A DNA stretch of 64,000 nt from an uncultured Clostridia bacterium (lineage in GTDB: Bacteria; Bacillota; Clostridia; Oscillospirales; Ruminococcaceae): assembly GCA_947168885.1 (NCBI GenBank), contig CAMVNQ010000003.1, positions 1 through 64,000 of the forward strand, written 5' to 3'. The position numbers and the translations under genes were made by a program. Within the stretch, counting starts at the first letter, position 1. Each line of letters begins with the position of its first letter. Below are positions 8,059 to 18,091 of the stretch, piece after piece. The notes below the pieces were generated by a model. The model had not been told where the DNA came from and searched no databases. It was given only the letters and a program-made list of their open reading frames with translations.

Positions 8059-9075
8059 TCACTTCTCCGTTCCTGCGGATAATTGTCCGCACGCAGCAGA
8101 AATGTCATCTCCGAGCGAGCGCCGCATCGTTACACCGACACCGCGTTTCTTCAGCACATCATAAAACCCCATTATCCGCTCGTGAGGACTGCATTTAAAG
8201 CCGCTCTCCGGCGAAGAATTATAGCGTATGATGTTGACATACGCGTTCATACCGCCGATAAGCTCCGCGAGCCTTTCCGCACACTCATCGCTGTCGTTTA
8301 CCCCGTCAAGCATAACATATTCGAGCGTGACACGTCGGTTGAGCTTCTCAGAGTAGTACCGCGCAGCTTCCATTATCTCCGCAAGCGTGTATCTCTTCGC
8401 CACAGGCATTATCGTCTCACGAAGCGCGTCGTCCGGCGCATGAAGACTTATCGCAAGGTTCACGGGGTATGCGCTGTCAGCAAGCTCGTATATCTTAGGG
8501 ACTATCCCGCAGGTCGAGAGCGTAATGTGCTTTATGCCGATCGCAAGCCCTTTCGGGTGAGTCATTATTCCGATAAAGCCGAGCACATTCGCAAGGTTCT
8601 CCATAGGCTCACCTATCCCCATTACCGAGATCCCACCTATCCTGCACCCCGAATGCTTCGCGATTCCGACGACCTGACCGGTCATTTCCGAAACGGTAAG
8701 GTCGCGCCGCCGCCTGAGCCGTCCGCTGAGGCAGAACTTACAGCCCATATTGCATCCGACCTGTGTCGATACACATACATTATATCCAAATTCGTGCTTC
8801 ATAAGCACGGATTCCACCGTACAGCCGTCGTTCAGTTTCCACAGATACTTGTCCGCAGTCTCAGAAGTCCGCACATCGAGCAGTTCCGGCGCATCAAACG
8901 AGAAATTTTCGCGAAGCCGGGCAAGCGTTTCGCCTTTGAGCGGCAGCCCGTCGAACACGTCCGCAAGACCGCCGTAAACAGCGGGATATATTATCCCCGC
9001 GCGTGAGCTTTTCTCGCCGATGTTCACAAGTTCCGCTTCAAGCGCTTCGTATGTAAGTCCGTAGATGTCAGTCAT
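8059..9075 (-). CDS. rlmN: 23S rRNA (adenine2503-C2)-methyltransferase RlmN
   Basis: Radical SAM CNMGCKFC, GIGEPMENL, C-terminal MRRSLGDDISAACGQL. Confidence 0.93.
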   Translation of the reverse strand: MTDIYGLTYEALEAELVNIGEKSSRAGIIYPAVYGGLADVFDGLPLKGETLARLRENFSFDAPELLDVRTSETADKYLWKLNDGCTVESVLMKHEFGYNVCVSTQVGCNMGCKFCLSGRLRRRRDLTVSEMTGQVVGIAKHSGCRIGGISVMGIGEPMENLANVLGFIGIMTHPKGLAIGIKHITLSTCGIVPKIYELADSAYPVNLAISLHAPDDALRETIMPVAKRYTLAEIMEAARYYSEKLNRRVTLEYVMLDGVNDSDECAERLAELIGGMNAYVNIIRYNSSPESGFKCSPHERIMGFYDVLKKRGVGVTMRRSLGDDISAACGQLSAGTEK

Positions 9076-10024
9076 CTTTCTTCGCCTGTTTTTTCGCCGC
9101 ATTGGTCCGCCGGAACATCTCTTTTCGCTTCTCACGCTTCTCACGGCTCTTCAGGCGGGACTGATAGATGCTGTCAAGCTCGCTGTTGAGTTCGAACGCC
9201 GAAATGCGAATATAATCGTCCTTCAGTGTATAGCGGAAAAACAGAGGACCCAGATCCTCACACTCCGCAACGCCGACGAAGGAGTTCTTTCCCTGCCGTA
9301 CAGGCTCGGCTCCGCAGAAATCCAGACCGCACCACGGACAGCAGTAATGAAGCTTCCTTATTGCCCCGACAAGAGCGCTCGGGCTCTTTCTGTACTCCGA
9401 TTTTGCGGTGAAGAGCGGCTTCTCCGACTCCCAAGGCGGGCTCTTCTTGGCCATCTCCTCGTTGAACCCCGCATACCGTTCCATTCCGAGCGCAAGATCA
9501 AGCTTCTTCGCGATAAGATAGGTCATATATGCGTCGTTGAGCGCATCGTGCGCCTTTATCTCGTCCGTTATGCCGAGAGCTTCGAGCGCAGTCCGGAGCC
9601 CCGTCTGCCTCATGTGCGACTCGGTCTGCGACGCGAAAATGCGCTGTAAATTGTAGTGTTCGGGAAGAGTTGTCTCGTCCATGCCGTGAAACCGCATATT
9701 ATCGCGCAGTATCGGCATATCGTCGTCGCCCCACGTTATAAGCACGGTTCCGTCGGTGAAATGCGCGGACATCTTCGCGAAAGCCTCCGGGAACGGAAGC
9801 CCCGCGTTTATGTCGGACTGCTTTATGCCGGTGAGCGTGCTGACATAGGGATTCATCGTCTTATAGACCACGGGCTTTATCATAACGCTCTCGCGGTGGA
9901 GTATCTCAAGGCTCTCGTCAAGAACGAGGAAGCCTGTCTGTATTATCTCGCCGTGCGCGAGCTTTTCCGAACGCTCGGAGTTCACGGGCTGGTTCCATTC
10001 AAGGTCAAAAATAATATAATTCAT
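9068..10024 (-). CDS. DEDDh 3'-5' exonuclease family (KapD-like)
   Basis: FDLEWNQ, ...HDALNDAY motifs. Confidence 0.85.
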   Translation of the reverse strand: MNYIIFDLEWNQPVNSERSEKLAHGEIIQTGFLVLDESLEILHRESVMIKPVVYKTMNPYVSTLTGIKQSDINAGLPFPEAFAKMSAHFTDGTVLITWGDDDMPILRDNMRFHGMDETTLPEHYNLQRIFASQTESHMRQTGLRTALEALGITDEIKAHDALNDAYMTYLIAKKLDLALGMERYAGFNEEMAKKSPPWESEKPLFTAKSEYRKSPSALVGAIRKLHYCCPWCGLDFCGAEPVRQGKNSFVGVAECEDLGPLFFRYTLKDDYIRISAFELNSELDSIYQSRLKSREKREKRKEMFRRTNAAKKQAKKDD

Positions 10025-11418
10025 CAGGATCGTCTTTCTTCAAGAGGGATATAGTCAAGATGCTCGGCAACATACTTATAGGCAGGGCGGATGATCTTTC
10101 CGTTGTTGATGATCTCTTCGAGCCTGTGCGCCGACCAGCCGGAAATACGCGAGATCGCGAATATAGGCGTGAAGAGCTCTTCGGGAATGCGGAGCATATC
10201 ATACACAAAGCCGCTGTAGAAATCGACGTTGGCGCAAATCGGCTTGAAGAGGTGACGCTTTTCGGCGATGACCTCTTTCGCTATTCTCTCGACGCGGTCG
10301 TAGAACTTGTATTCCGCCGTTCTTCCCTTCTCCGCCGCAAGCTTTTTCGCGTACTCTTTCAGTATGATCTCTCTCGGGTCGGAGCGAGTATATACCGCAT
10401 GCCCGATGCCATATACAAGACCGGTGCAGTCAAACGCCTTCTTATCGACTATTTTCTCGACGTACTCTCTTATCGCGGTCTCGCTGTTCCAGTCGAGAAC
10501 GTGGGTCTTTATATCTTCGAGCATATGCTTCGTTTTAAGGTTCGCGCCGCCGTGACGGAAGCCTTTGAGCGACGCTATCGCCGCCGCGACAGCCGAATAA
10601 GTGTCGGTGCCGGAGGACGTAACGACGTGGGTAGTGAACGTAGAGTTGTTGCCGCCGCCGTGCTCTGCGTGGATAACGAGCGCCGTGTCAAGCACAGCCG
10701 CTTCGAGCTCGGTGAACTCGCCGTTGTCGCGAAGCATATACAGTATGTTCTCCGCGGTGGAGTAATCGGGGCGCGGGTTGCGTATCATAAGGCTCTCATG
10801 GAGCTTGAAGTGCTTGTACGCACAATAAGCGTAAACGGAGATGAGCGGCATCTTCGCGATTATCTGTATCGACTGGCGCAGTACGTTCGGCGCCGAGATG
10901 TCCTCGGGGTCGCTGTCGTAGGAATAAAGCGTAAGGATGCTCTTCTGAAGCGCGTTCATGATGTTCGAGCTCGGCGCTTTCATGATGACATCACGGGTGA
11001 AGTTGGTAGAAAGCGTCTGATAAGCGCTTATAAGCTTGTCGAAGCGTTCGAGCTGTTCTGCGCTCGGAAGCGCGCCAAAAAGAAGCAGGTATGTTGCTTC
11101 CTCGAAGTTGTAGCGCCTGCCCTCAAAGCCCTTCACAATATCCACGATGTTGTAGTTGTGGTAATAGAGCCGTCCGTCACAGGGTATCTTCTTGCCGTCG
11201 ATAATATCGTATGAAACGACATCGGAGATCTCGGTGAGTCCTGTAAGCACGCCCTTACCGTTGCTGTCGCGAAGCCCGCGCTTGACATCATATTCGACAT
11301 AAAGCGACGGGTCTATCCTGCCTTCTTTGAGGCAGGAATCGTAAAGCTCTTCAAGAAGCTTCTTCTCGTCCTCCTTAGGGGTGACTATCTCCTTGTCGGT
11401 ATCTCTTTCTTTAAGCAT
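10024..11418 (-). CDS. gltA: Citrate synthase
   Basis: HAEHGGGNNSTFTTHVVTSSGTDTYSAVAAAIASLKGFRHGGAN; MLKERD start at 11418 preferred to 11577. Confidence 0.92.
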   Translation of the reverse strand: MLKERDTDKEIVTPKEDEKKLLEELYDSCLKEGRIDPSLYVEYDVKRGLRDSNGKGVLTGLTEISDVVSYDIIDGKKIPCDGRLYYHNYNIVDIVKGFEGRRYNFEEATYLLLFGALPSAEQLERFDKLISAYQTLSTNFTRDVIMKAPSSNIMNALQKSILTLYSYDSDPEDISAPNVLRQSIQIIAKMPLISVYAYCAYKHFKLHESLMIRNPRPDYSTAENILYMLRDNGEFTELEAAVLDTALVIHAEHGGGNNSTFTTHVVTSSGTDTYSAVAAAIASLKGFRHGGANLKTKHMLEDIKTHVLDWNSETAIREYVEKIVDKKAFDCTGLVYGIGHAVYTRSDPREIILKEYAKKLAAEKGRTAEYKFYDRVERIAKEVIAEKRHLFKPICANVDFYSGFVYDMLRIPEELFTPIFAISRISGWSAHRLEEIINNGKIIRPAYKYVAEHLDYIPLEERRS

Positions 11419-11670
11419 TTCAAAATTCCTTTCCGAATAGGTACAGATATAATTTATTATATAGGAAATCCGGGAAATAATCAATATATATTTCAAAACG
11501 TTGTGCACTTTTACTACATCGCGCTCAAAATATGCGCCGTTTAGTCGGCAGTTCGCACAACCGTTTTCAAAGAACATATACCCGCCCGCGGCTGCATATA
11601 AATTGAGAGACCAAAGATTCGGGCGAACATATCACGACCGTCCGACAAATAAACAAAAAGGGGCGAGTTC

Positions 11671-11973
11671 ATGTCACACAGCAAGATCACAGGAATGAAC
11701 GATCCGGCAACCGGGTCGAAACAGGAAAGATGTGTAAGCCTCGCACAGTACATTATCGAAAACAACGCGACGGTGAGGACGGCGGGAAAGGTATTCGGGA
11801 TAAGCAAAAGCACGGTTCATCAGGATATTACGGTAAGGCTCGCGAGGATAAACCCGGAGCTTCACCGACAGGTAAGGAAGGTCCTCGAAAAGAACAAGCA
11901 GGAACGCCATATCCGCGGAGGTCTTGCCACCAAGCGGAAATACGCAGCAGCGGGAGGAGATACCACTTCCTGA
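11671..11973 (+). CDS. spoIIID: Stage III sporulation protein D
   Basis: ERCVSLAQYIIENNATVRTAGKVFGISKSTVHQDITVRLARINPELHRQVRKVLEKNKQERHIRGGLATKRKY. Confidence 0.95.
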   Translation: MSHSKITGMNDPATGSKQERCVSLAQYIIENNATVRTAGKVFGISKSTVHQDITVRLARINPELHRQVRKVLEKNKQERHIRGGLATKRKYAAAGGDTTS

Positions 11974-11994
11974 CGGAAGCGGTATCTCCTCCCG
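11951..11994. terminator. Long near-perfect hairpin between convergent genes
   Basis: gggaggagataccacttcc-tgac-ggaagcggtatctcctccc; overlaps the last spoIIID codons. Confidence 0.6.
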
Positions 11995-12012
11995 CGATCA
12001 TTGCCGTGAGAT

Positions 12013-13932
12013 TCAGGCCTCTTTCCGGAAGAACTTCCGGAGCTCACTTATAGGAACGGGCTTTGAGTATTTGTAGCCCTGTAAATATTTCGCGAACATA
12101 CCGCGGCAGTGCTCCTCGTCGCGTTCATCTTCGACACCCTCGAAAAGCACCGAGTAATTGAGGTCGTTGAACATACTCGCGAACGTCGAGACCATATACT
12201 TCGACGAATCGTTCTTGACAGATTCGAGAAGAAGCGAACGGTCGAACTTGATTATATCGAACGGTATCTCCATAATACGCTCGAAATTTGAATAGCCTGT
12301 GCCGAAATCATCGAGATAGAACTTTATTCCGAGCCCCTGAAGCTCCGTGACCTGTGTTTTCAGGCGGTTGAACTCGGTATCGCTCCTGCTCTCGGTCATC
12401 TCGATAGCTATCTTGTCGAACGGAATGTCGTTTCTGATGATTATATCCTGCACCTCTTCGCTGAAATTTTCGTATTTCAGGTCAAGGGTCGAGAAGTTCA
12501 CCGAGATACGGTTGAGCATATAGCCCTCTGCGATAAGCTCTCGTATCACACCGCAGGTCTTGTTTAGTATCGTAAGGCTTAGCTGGTGGATCAGGCCGTA
12601 TTTTTCGGCTATCGGAATGAATTTGTCGGGGAATACGAGCCCCACATCCGGAAGCTTCAGTCTCATAAGTGCTTCCGCCGTGTCATAGCTTCCCGAAACA
12701 ATGTTGAATACAGGCTGACAGTAAACAAGGACTCTCTCGTCTTCGAGGTCGCGTTTTTTTGTGATGTCCTCAAGCTCGGTAAGTATGTACCGCGTGCTTA
12801 TGAAGCGCTTTACGTCGTCGTCCGTGACCCAGTGTGTCTCGTTCGACTTCATATCGCTCTCAATGAGGTCGAAAAACCTGACATAGTCGGAAGGATCGGT
12901 TATTTCCGGGACTATCTCGGAGACTATAAGCTTATAATCTATGCCGATCTCGTCATACTCAAGGTAGAAATTGTCGAGCATATTGCTTACAACTCTATCA
13001 AAGTTGCCTTTTTTGCTCTTTCTGACAGTGAGAAGGAGCTTTCCGTCGGACGCGCGGTAAAGAACGCCGCGCTTTACGGACTGCTTGAAGAAACGGTTGA
13101 ACGCGAGACGAAGCTCGGGCTTGTGTCTCATCTGATTATTGAAGTCGCTTATGCAGCACCGTATCATAACGAGCGGTATTTTTCTTTCAAGGCAGTCTTT
13201 GAGCTCGTTGAAGTATAGGCTCGCGCTTACCGCACCCGTCTCGGCATCATACGGGTTGCCGTGGAACAGGAACAAAAGTCCGACCGCGGGTATGATATGC
13301 ACAAAGGTAGTGAAGGACGCCTGATTGAACATACCCTGTACAGCGGTAAGAATGAGCGACAGGGCGTTGACCGCGATAAGGCAGAAGAACACCTGCTTTA
13401 TGATACGGTTCCGGTATCGGATTATCAGATAGAACATTATAAGCTCGAAAGCCGAATATGAAATGGGATAGATCGTAAAATCCGAATGTATCACCGAGCC
13501 GTCGATATAGAAACCGAACCGGAACACAATGCCGATTATGTCTATGATTATCGGTGCGGCAGCTATTACCGTTATCACAGCGATAAAGCGCTTGTAGCCG
13601 TCTGTCTTCATCCATAGCGGTTCTCGCAGGTAAAGCACATTCGTGACCTGAAGGAAGCTCAGGAACGTATGGTTCGCGATACGCGTCACATATACGAACA
13701 AAGGGTCAATAACGTCGGCGAACATAGCCATACGGTATAAAATGCTTGTGACAGAAGCGAAGTATATCGTGATTATCATAGCAGCCATTATCCGATAGCT
13801 GCTTCCCTTACGCATACGGTTTATAAAAAGAACGACAGACATGACAATACAGAGCGCCAGCACCATTATGTCGCCTACCGGAGTATAATCATTCGGGTTA
13901 AGTATTTTCGGGTTAAATTCAGCGCCGCTCAT
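12013..13932 (-). CDS. Multi-TM protein with degenerate GGDEF and intact EAL domain (c-di-GMP phosphodiesterase)
   Basis: ~7 hydrophobic N-terminal helices; EALMRL, EMTES, DDFGTGYSNF, KFDRS, EGVED. Confidence 0.88.
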   Translation of the reverse strand: MSGAEFNPKILNPNDYTPVGDIMVLALCIVMSVVLFINRMRKGSSYRIMAAMIITIYFASVTSILYRMAMFADVIDPLFVYVTRIANHTFLSFLQVTNVLYLREPLWMKTDGYKRFIAVITVIAAAPIIIDIIGIVFRFGFYIDGSVIHSDFTIYPISYSAFELIMFYLIIRYRNRIIKQVFFCLIAVNALSLILTAVQGMFNQASFTTFVHIIPAVGLLFLFHGNPYDAETGAVSASLYFNELKDCLERKIPLVMIRCCISDFNNQMRHKPELRLAFNRFFKQSVKRGVLYRASDGKLLLTVRKSKKGNFDRVVSNMLDNFYLEYDEIGIDYKLIVSEIVPEITDPSDYVRFFDLIESDMKSNETHWVTDDDVKRFISTRYILTELEDITKKRDLEDERVLVYCQPVFNIVSGSYDTAEALMRLKLPDVGLVFPDKFIPIAEKYGLIHQLSLTILNKTCGVIRELIAEGYMLNRISVNFSTLDLKYENFSEEVQDIIIRNDIPFDKIAIEMTESRSDTEFNRLKTQVTELQGLGIKFYLDDFGTGYSNFERIMEIPFDIIKFDRSLLLESVKNDSSKYMVSTFASMFNDLNYSVLFEGVEDERDEEHCRGMFAKYLQGYKYSKPVPISELRKFFRKEA

Positions 13933-14171
13933 AACTATAACCTCTTTTGTATCTGTATAAACTTCCACAACCAACACTTATATATATTGATTATACCACA
14001 CCATCGGCATTTAGTCAAGCGAATTTAACAAAATATGCATGAATCGTCAACTTCTTTTATGCAGTTTCACAACAAATTCGGCCGATTTTATAAAAACGTT
14101 ATCACGCGGGACGCGGTAATAAAACAAACGGGTGCACCCCGGCAATTACGGATAAGGCATCACGTATTTCA

Positions 14172-14200
14172 TTGACATGACCGGTGATTTGTGCTATAAT
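14172..14200 (+). promoter_or_regulatory. Consensus sigma-A promoter
   Basis: TTGACA-17 bp-TATAAT. Confidence 0.85.
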
Positions 14201-14491
14201 TATAGGGAACCCCTAAAAACCCATTTGAGAGAAAAAGAGCTACTTGCACCGATAGCTGCGTCAAGCCTCCTCACCGTGCGTGGTCTCCCCGGCAGCGGGG
14301 AGGTGTCGAGCTTGCGAGACAGAGGGGCTGACCGACAGACCAGCAAGCATTCGGAGCCTTTCCTTGCATTTGGCGCCAGAGCAGGATGCTCTGACTATGC
14401 CGCCAGAAGAGCGCAAGGATGCGCTTTTGAAAGCGGCATAAGAATTATACTCATTTTCTCTTTTCAAAGCGGTTTTTAGAGGTGCCCTATA
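14201..14491. mobile_element. MITE-like element, 21-bp TIRs (19/21)
   Basis: Left TATAGGGAACCCCTAAAAACC; right end reverse complement TATAGGGCACCTCTAAAAACC; no transposase ORF within. Confidence 0.75.
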
Positions 14492-14522
14492 TAAAAATGA
14501 CAACGAAAGGAAGTCCAAGCAA

Positions 14523-15791
14523 ATGAAAATAGAAACCAAATGCCTTCACGAAGGCTATACCCCCAAAAACGGCGAACCCCGTGTCGTTCCGATAGTACAG
14601 AGCACGACCTATGTATATGACTCGACCGACGAGGTAGCCGCAGTATTCGACGACCCCACAAAGAGCCTTATCTATTCGCGCTTCGAGAATCCCACCACGG
14701 ACGCTGTCGAGAAGAAGATAGCTGCTCTCGAAGGCGGTGTCGCAGCTATGTGCACCTCCTCCGGTCAGGCGGCGACCCTCATCTGCATCCTCAACCTCTG
14801 CAGCGCGGGCGACAGCTTCATCTCCACCACCGCTATCTACGGCGGCACGATAAACCTGTTCAATATCACTATGAAGAGACTCGGCATCGAGTGCATCTTC
14901 GTTGACCCCGACTGCTCGGAAGAAGAGCTCAACGCCGCTTTCAAGGACAACACCAAGCTCGTTTTCGGCGAGACTATCGCAAACCCCGCGCTTACCGTAC
15001 TCGACATCGAGAAGTACGCAAAAGCCGCTCACGCTCACGGCGTACCGCTCATAGTCGATAACACCTTCGCTACCCCGTACCTCTGCCGCCCGATAGAGTG
15101 GGGCGCAGACATAGTAATGCACTCGACATCGAAGTATATGGACGGTCACGCTGTACAGGTCGGCGGCGTCATCGTCGATTCCGGCAAGTTCGACTGGACG
15201 GCAAGCGGAAAGTTCCCGTGCATGACCGAGCCGGACGAAAGCTACCACGGCACGGTATATACCGAAAAATACCCGTTCGCGCCGTTCATCGTAAAGGCAA
15301 GAATGCAGCTCATGCGCGACTTCGGCTGCTACCCCGCGGCAAACTCGTCGTTCCTGCTCAACCTCGGACTTGAGACCCTGCCCGTAAGAATGAAGCAGTA
15401 CGTCGAGAACGCGAAGATCGTAGCCGAGTACCTCAACGGGAACGACAAGGTCGCTTCGGTATTCTATCCGGGTCTTGAGGGCAACAAATACTACCCGCTC
15501 GTTCAGAAATATCTGCCGCTTGGCTGCTCCGGCGTTATCTCGTTCTCCGTCAAGGGCGGACGCAGCAATGCCGTGAAGCTGATGGACAGCTTGAAGCTCG
15601 CGTCGAACGAAGTCCATGTTGCGGATATAAGAACGTGCGTTCTTCACCCCGCATCGGCAACTCACCGCCAGCTCACCGATGAACAGCTCGTTGCGGCAGG
15701 CATCGACGGCGGTATGATACGCTTATCCGTCGGTCTCGAAAACGTCGAGGATATACTCGACGACCTGAAACAGGCATTTGAAAAGATATGA
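14523..15791 (+). CDS. O-acetylhomoserine sulfhydrylase / Cys-Met PLP family
   Basis: MKIETKCLHEGYTPKNGEPRVVPIVQSTTY..., STSKYMDGH. Confidence 0.88.
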   Translation: MKIETKCLHEGYTPKNGEPRVVPIVQSTTYVYDSTDEVAAVFDDPTKSLIYSRFENPTTDAVEKKIAALEGGVAAMCTSSGQAATLICILNLCSAGDSFISTTAIYGGTINLFNITMKRLGIECIFVDPDCSEEELNAAFKDNTKLVFGETIANPALTVLDIEKYAKAAHAHGVPLIVDNTFATPYLCRPIEWGADIVMHSTSKYMDGHAVQVGGVIVDSGKFDWTASGKFPCMTEPDESYHGTVYTEKYPFAPFIVKARMQLMRDFGCYPAANSSFLLNLGLETLPVRMKQYVENAKIVAEYLNGNDKVASVFYPGLEGNKYYPLVQKYLPLGCSGVISFSVKGGRSNAVKLMDSLKLASNEVHVADIRTCVLHPASATHRQLTDEQLVAAGIDGGMIRLSVGLENVEDILDDLKQAFEKI

Positions 15792-15800
15792 TTTAACCGG

Positions 15801-15835
15801 ACGCTCCGCGGCAATACTGTCTGCGGAGCGTTTTT
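15801..15835 (+). terminator. Rho-independent terminator
   Basis: acgctccgcggcaatactgtctgcggagcgttttt. Confidence 0.85.
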
Positions 15836-15886
15836 GCCTTTATAGCCGGCTGTTGAAGCGAAAACGCCGCAACATGAAAAAAAGAC

Positions 15887-15915
15887 TTGCAAAATTTGTT
15901 ATTATATAGTATAAT
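15887..15915 (+). promoter_or_regulatory. Putative sigma-A promoter of site-2 protease/scpAB operon
   Basis: TTGCAA-17-TATAAT. Confidence 0.65.
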
Positions 15916-16024
15916 ATAGAAAGATATTGCTGTCAACAGCCTGTTAATGCGTATGCTTTCCCGCTTTCGGCGGTGAAGCGTACAGAAATATACCCCGATA
16001 CAGAGAAAAGAATTGAGGTAAGTT

Positions 16025-16690
16025 ATGATACGTGCACTAATGAGCGGCGACTTCCTTACTATGGTGCTGACCGCGTTTTCAATACTTGTTATGCTGTTCG
16101 TGGTCTTTCCCGTCCACGAATGCTCCCACGCGCTCATGGCGAAAGCCCTCGGCGACGACACAGCGGAAAGACAGGGTCGTATAACCCTTAACCCCTTCGC
16201 TCACCTTGACCTGCTCGGAACGATCGGTATCGTGCTGTTCCGCGTGGGCTGGGCAAAGCCCGTCCCCGTCAACACGGCGCGCTGCCGCAAGGTAAAGAGC
16301 CAGAAAACGGCCATGGCGCTCACTGCTGCGGCGGGACCTCTCGCGAACGTTGTTTCCGCGCTTGTATTCATGATAATCGAAAAGATACTTATGGTCACCT
16401 GTCCTGCCTCCACAACGCTGTATTATATCCTCACGGCGCTCGAAATGATAATAGAGCTCGACCTTTTCAACGGAGTGTTCAACCTCCTGCCGATACCGCC
16501 GTTCGACGGGTCGCGCATATTTCTCGCGTTCCTTCCCCAGAGAACGTACTTCAAGATAATGCAGTATGAGCAGTATATCATGATAGGGCTTCTGATACTT
16601 ATGTACACGGGCATTCTCTCGATACCGTTCCAGTTCCTCTCGAACGCTATCTACTCGTTCCTCGACCTTATCACGAAATTCATCTGCTGA
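16025..16690 (+). CDS. Site-2 protease family (M50) protein
   Basis: HECSHALMAKALGD, NLLPIPPFDGSRI. Confidence 0.9.
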   Translation: MIRALMSGDFLTMVLTAFSILVMLFVVFPVHECSHALMAKALGDDTAERQGRITLNPFAHLDLLGTIGIVLFRVGWAKPVPVNTARCRKVKSQKTAMALTAAAGPLANVVSALVFMIIEKILMVTCPASTTLYYILTALEMIIELDLFNGVFNLLPIPPFDGSRIFLAFLPQRTYFKIMQYEQYIMIGLLILMYTGILSIPFQFLSNAIYSFLDLITKFIC

Positions 16691-16691
16691 T

Positions 16692-17423
16692 ATGGAAGAA
16701 TTAAGCTTCAAGCTCGAAATATTCGAGGGTCCGCTCGACCTTATGCTTAACCTTATAGCAAAGCATAAGCTGAATATACGGGATATCGAGATCTCCGTCC
16801 TGCTCGACCAGTTTCTCGATTATCTCGACAAGATGCAGGAAGCGGACATTGATATTGCGGGAGAGTTCGTCGAAATGGCGGCTCACCTCATATTCATAAA
16901 GACCGCCGAGCTTCTCCCGAAGCACGACGTCGAACAGCTCAAAAAAGAGCTCTCCGGACGGCTTATCGAATACGCGCTGTGCAAGGCGGCCGCCGAGCGC
17001 TTAAGGCGCCATTTCTGCGGCGACACGGTCTTCGTCCGCGAGCCGCTCGAACTCCCCGTTGACAGCACCTACCGCCTGTTCCACGACCGCTACGAGCTGC
17101 TTGACAGCTACACCGCGGTAAGCAGCAAGACCGAAAAACTCAAACGCGACGCAAAGCAGATCTTCAAGCCGATAGTCGCCCAGACTTATGTAAGCGTGTT
17201 CTCGCGGCTGATACTTGTGGTCAGAAAACTGCGCACGGGAGAAAAAGTGCAGGTAAGAAGCCTGTACAAGGGACAGACGCGCTCTGCACAGGTCGCTGTA
17301 TTCCTTGCCCTGCTCGAACTCTCGAAGCGCGGCAGAGTTGAGTTCTCGGAGGACAGCGAGTACATCACTATGTCACGCGGAGAACACAGCGGAACAGATA
17401 CAACGGAGGTGAGCGAAGAATGA
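16692..17423 (+). CDS. scpA: Segregation and condensation protein A
   Basis: LEIFEGPLDLMLNLIAKHKLNIRDIEI. Confidence 0.93.
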   Translation: MEELSFKLEIFEGPLDLMLNLIAKHKLNIRDIEISVLLDQFLDYLDKMQEADIDIAGEFVEMAAHLIFIKTAELLPKHDVEQLKKELSGRLIEYALCKAAAERLRRHFCGDTVFVREPLELPVDSTYRLFHDRYELLDSYTAVSSKTEKLKRDAKQIFKPIVAQTYVSVFSRLILVVRKLRTGEKVQVRSLYKGQTRSAQVAVFLALLELSKRGRVEFSEDSEYITMSRGEHSGTDTTEVSEE

Positions 17424-18076
17424 CACTTGCAGAGGGAATAGCCGCGATAGAAGCGGTCATGTTCGCCTACGGCGACCCGATAACGATAGAAAAACTCTCC
17501 GAAGCGTCCGGTGTTGACGCAGAGACCTGCGTAAAGCTCGTTGACCGCCTTGAACAGCAGTATAACGTCCGTGAAAGCGGACTTCGCATACTCCGCATAA
17601 ACAACGGCTTCCAGATCGCCGCAAGAACGGAATACGCAGACAACATAAAGAAGGCTCTCGAAACGAAGAAGCAGCAGCCCCTTACACAGGCGGCCATGGA
17701 AACTCTCGCGATAGTAGCCTACAATCAGCCCGTGACCAACGCTTTCGTAGAGCAGGTCCGCGGCATAGACAGCAGCAGCGTAATGCGGAATCTCGTAGAG
17801 CGCGGGCTTCTCGAAGAAGCCGGAAGGCTCGACCTTCCCGGCCGCCCTATATCATACCGCACAACAGATACTTTCCTGCGCTGCTTCGGGCTGTCAAGGA
17901 TAGAAGAGCTTCCTCCCCTTCCCGACCAGGAAGGTCAGCTCGACTTTGACGAGCTCGAAGAAATGGAGAAGGAGAAAGAGCTTGAATACCCCGACAGCGG
18001 TCAGGAAAGCCTTTTCGACTACGACAGCTATACTGCGGACGATGCGGAAGATACAGATGAAAACGAACAGGAATGA
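17420..18076 (+). CDS. scpB: Segregation and condensation protein B
   Basis: IEAVMFAYGDPI..., ETLAIVAYNQPVT, 4-bp overlap with scpA. Confidence 0.93.
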   Translation: MTLAEGIAAIEAVMFAYGDPITIEKLSEASGVDAETCVKLVDRLEQQYNVRESGLRILRINNGFQIAARTEYADNIKKALETKKQQPLTQAAMETLAIVAYNQPVTNAFVEQVRGIDSSSVMRNLVERGLLEEAGRLDLPGRPISYRTTDTFLRCFGLSRIEELPPLPDQEGQLDFDELEEMEKEKELEYPDSGQESLFDYDSYTADDAEDTDENEQE

Positions 18077-18091
18077 AAGGTTGATTGATAA

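Noticed and set aside
8083-9006. 307-aa plus-strand ORF
   Set aside because: Antisense to rlmN.
10060-11214. 384-aa plus-strand ORF
   Set aside because: Antisense to citrate synthase.
14487-15665. 392-aa minus-strand ORF
   Set aside because: Antisense to O-acetylhomoserine sulfhydrylase.
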